Positions 4,379 to 6,402 of a DNA stretch of 6,402 bases are shown here, one piece after another. The notes under the pieces were generated by a model, which was not told the origin of the DNA, searched no databases, and saw only the letters and a program-made list of their open reading frames with translations. Origin of the DNA: Desulfobacteraceae bacterium (lineage in GTDB: Bacteria > Desulfobacterota > Desulfobacteria > Desulfobacterales > Desulfobacteraceae); NCBI GenBank assembly GCA_024225895.1, contig JAAEMC010000820.1, forward strand, positions 1-6,402. The letters are read 5' to 3'. How positions within the stretch are numbered: position 1 is the first letter of the stretch; every line of letters starts with the position of its first letter. The translations under genes and the position numbers were made by a program.

Positions 4379-6402
4379 TCATATTTTCTCAGTGGTTGCA
4401 TGTTCCTTTCTCACCAGATTAAAATCCCCTAAAACAGCATATAGGCAAGGAACCACTACCAAAACGAGGATGGTGGATGCCAAAAGGCCAAACACAATGG
4501 ATGCTGCTAAAGGAATTAAAATCTGGGCCTGCATGGACCGTTCGGACAACAAAGGCAAAAGTCCCATGACTGTGGTCATGGATGTTAACAATACCGCCCG
4601 GAACCGCTCACGACTGGCCAGTTTCCCTGCCTCGACTACAGATATCCCCTTTGCCGTGTGCACCTTCATAAAAGTGACCAGAAGAATGGAATCATTGACC
4701 ACAATACCTGAAAGGGAAACAAACCCCATAACACTGGGCATGGCCAGTTCCAGTCCCATGAAAATATGCCCCCATATGACACCGATCAGGGCAAAAGGGA
4801 TTATGGACATCACCACAAAGGGTTCCAGGTATGATTTAAACTGGAAACTTAAAAGGCAAAAGACACCAAAGATACCGATAATCATTGCTTTTATCATTCC
4901 CTCCAAAGCTGTTTTCCCTTCCTTTTGCTGGCCCTGCACCATGATGGTGATTTGGGGAAATTCTTTATTCAGTTCAGGCAAAAAGGTCTTTTTCGTATGG
5001 GTGATGATCTGGGCGGCATTGGCAACCCGGGTATCCAGATCCCCTGTAACAGTAACTGTCCTTTGGGAATTTACCCGCTGAATGCCGGCGTATCCCCGGT
5101 AAGTTTCAATGGTGGCGACTGTTTGTAAAGGCACCTTATTGCCTTGATTGTCCATTAAATAAAAATTCTCAAGGCGGGCAACACTTGCCCTGTCTGGTGC
5201 GGCAATTTTCAGGTTGACTTCGTATGATTCGTCTTTGACAATAATTTCACTGGCTGTTGATCCGTAAAAAGCGGCTCGAATCTGCCTGGAAATTATTCTG
5301 GCATCAAAGCCTTTGGCTTTGGCACCTTCCTTCAATCGAACCAGTATTTCCGGTTTACCCGGTCTTAAATCATCATAGAGGTCCTGGACACCTTCATAGG
5401 TATATAACCAGCCGATCAGTTTTGTGGACGCCATCTTCAAATCGTGCAAATCCGATCCCTTCAGCCGGATTTCTATGGGAAGGCCGCCAGGACCGATCAA
5501 TGGTTCTTTAAACGCAATATTGATCGCATCCGGTATCTTTCCTGTCTGCTGCCGCCATTCGTTAATAATATCATCAATACTGCCATTTCTTTTTTCCGCA
5601 CTTAGAAGATCTAAAGAGACCGTTGCGACATGGGCACCGCTCTCACCGGCATCCACGTTCAAGCTGTAGATGGCACTGATATTTTCGACCAGATTTGCTT
5701 TGCCGGGTTGCTGGGCCATAAATTTTTGATCCATGGCCCTGGCTGCCCGGACAATCTGTTCCACTGCCTTTTGTGTTCTTTCAAGGGGGGTGCCCTGGGC
5801 AAAAAGAATTCTTGCCTGAAGCACATCCCCTTCGGTTTCAGGGAAAGCACGGACTTTGAGTCTTCCGCCGGCTACCATGGCAACAGAAGCAATGAATACA
5901 AAAATAACCAGGCCGATAAAAAGATACCGGTAATCAACAGCCAAATCAACAAACCGGCCCAAAACCTTTTCCCGGAGCCAGTCAATGGCAGCATCTATTT
6001 TTTGCCTGAATCTATTTTTCGAATCAGTGGCCTTCTTTTTCGCCAAAGAATGGGATAGATGATTGGGTAAAATACAAAAGGCTTCCACAAGGCTCACGGA
6101 CAAGGTTATGATCAATACAACCGGAATGGCATAAAGTACTTTTCCAATGTCGCCGGCCATGCTCAAGGCCAACGCCCCGAATATAAACAATGTGGTTAAA
6201 AATGAAGAAAACACACCGGCTGCTACACCCGCGATACCATCAACAACCGCATTGAATGCATCTTTGCCCTTTTCAAGATGGGCTGCAACATTTTCAGCAA
6301 TTACAATGGCATCATCCATGAGAAGGCCAAGCCCTATGAGCAGGCCTACCATTGACAGCATGTTCAGGGACAGCCCCATATGTTTCATAAAGAAAAAAGT
6401 CA
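4379..6402 (-). CDS. RND-family efflux permease, C-terminal two thirds (5' end outside the window)
   Basis: The frame is open through the right edge: the codons before the first ATG (6388) read T-F-F-F, continuing a transmembrane helix, so that ATG is internal and the gene is only partly present. Counting from it, 669 residues are seen of about 1,030 expected. GLLMDDAIVIAENV (21-34) is TM4, with the Asp-Asp pair equivalent to AcrB Asp407/Asp408. TM helices follow at about 55-80, 87-110 and 155-172. The periplasmic porter/docking region spans about 175-495. The second TM bundle begins near 498, with SFQFKSYLEPFVVMSIIPFA (514-533), GIVVNDSILLVTF (561-573, TM10 position), FRAVLLTSMTTVMGLLPLL (596-614) and a last helix at 624-650. 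The protein uses proton flow to pump drugs, metals or lipophilic compounds with a periplasmic adaptor and outer-membrane channel, which presumably lie to the right. Substrate unknown; the TM10 motif suggests a non-AcrB HAE-type subgroup. Confidence 0.95.
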   Translation of the reverse strand, partial: TFFFMKHMGLSLNMLSMVGLLIGLGLLMDDAIVIAENVAAHLEKGKDAFNAVVDGIAGVAAGVFSSFLTTLFIFGALALSMAGDIGKVLYAIPVVLIITLSVSLVEAFCILPNHLSHSLAKKKATDSKNRFRQKIDAAIDWLREKVLGRFVDLAVDYRYLFIGLVIFVFIASVAMVAGGRLKVRAFPETEGDVLQARILFAQGTPLERTQKAVEQIVRAARAMDQKFMAQQPGKANLVENISAIYSLNVDAGESGAHVATVSLDLLSAEKRNGSIDDIINEWRQQTGKIPDAINIAFKEPLIGPGGLPIEIRLKGSDLHDLKMASTKLIGWLYTYEGVQDLYDDLRPGKPEILVRLKEGAKAKGFDARIISRQIRAAFYGSTASEIIVKDESYEVNLKIAAPDRASVARLENFYLMDNQGNKVPLQTVATIETYRGYAGIQRVNSQRTVTVTGDLDTRVANAAQIITHTKKTFLPELNKEFPQITIMVQGQQKEGKTALEGMIKAMIIGIFGVFCLLSFQFKSYLEPFVVMSIIPFALIGVIWGHIFMGLELAMPSVMGFVSLSGIVVNDSILLVTFMKVHTAKGISVVEAGKLASRERFRAVLLTSMTTVMGLLPLLSERSMQAQILIPLAASIVFGLLASTILVLVVVPCLYAVLGDFNLVRKEHATTEKI

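Noticed and set aside
4203..5081. 292-codon plus-strand open frame antisense to the RND and J-domain genes
   Set aside because: Its composition is that of an antisense shadow (many Arg, Ser, Thr and Pro, no domain), while the minus strand encodes clear conserved families across the same bases.

Overview
The window reads as chromosomal DNA of a Gram-negative bacterium, with gene families that are frequent in Desulfobacterota (Desulfobacterales-like). The supporting genes are a SEC-C-type small protein, a short J-domain protein and an RND efflux pump. This placement is a judgement from protein style only. The left 3.9 kb looks more AT-rich than the RND gene on the right, and at least two genes there appear to start at TTG behind strong Shine-Dalgarno sequences.

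Layout, left to right. Positions 1-125 (minus strand) hold the start of a SWIM/SEC-C family protein that runs off the left edge. Positions 109-2184 (plus) hold three closely spaced genes for exported or membrane-anchored hydrolases: a YiiX/YebB-like permuted NlpC/P60 (papain-fold) protein, a lipase-like alpha/beta hydrolase, and an SGNH/GDSL esterase. Positions 2267-3878 (plus) hold two HAD-superfamily phosphatases. Between them lies a 47-codon fossil of a GNAT acetyltransferase (2975-3118), in which the N-terminal strand is fused in frame to the C-terminal end and the acetyl-CoA-binding core is missing. Positions 3913-6402 (minus) hold a short J-domain protein and, upstream of it, the C-terminal two thirds of an RND-family inner-membrane efflux permease that continues past the right edge.

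How the genes may work together. The three hydrolases have spacings of 27 and 18 bp and are plausibly one transcript acting on lipids, acyl groups or other ester substrates of the envelope. The two HAD enzymes are probably cytoplasmic small-molecule phosphatases, possibly with their own weak promoter near 2198-2226. The RND pump and J-domain gene are co-directional, 82 bp apart, and meet the plus-strand block convergently at about 3879-3912.

There are no tRNA, rRNA, CRISPR, IS or phage features, and no gene-free stretch longer than about 140 bp. The most informative irregularities are the GNAT deletion fossil, the 17-bp overlap of two divergent start regions at the left edge, and the odd tails of the two genes that converge near 3.9 kb. 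I see nothing that clearly amounts to a new biological system. The three-hydrolase cassette is the best candidate for a functional unit worth testing.
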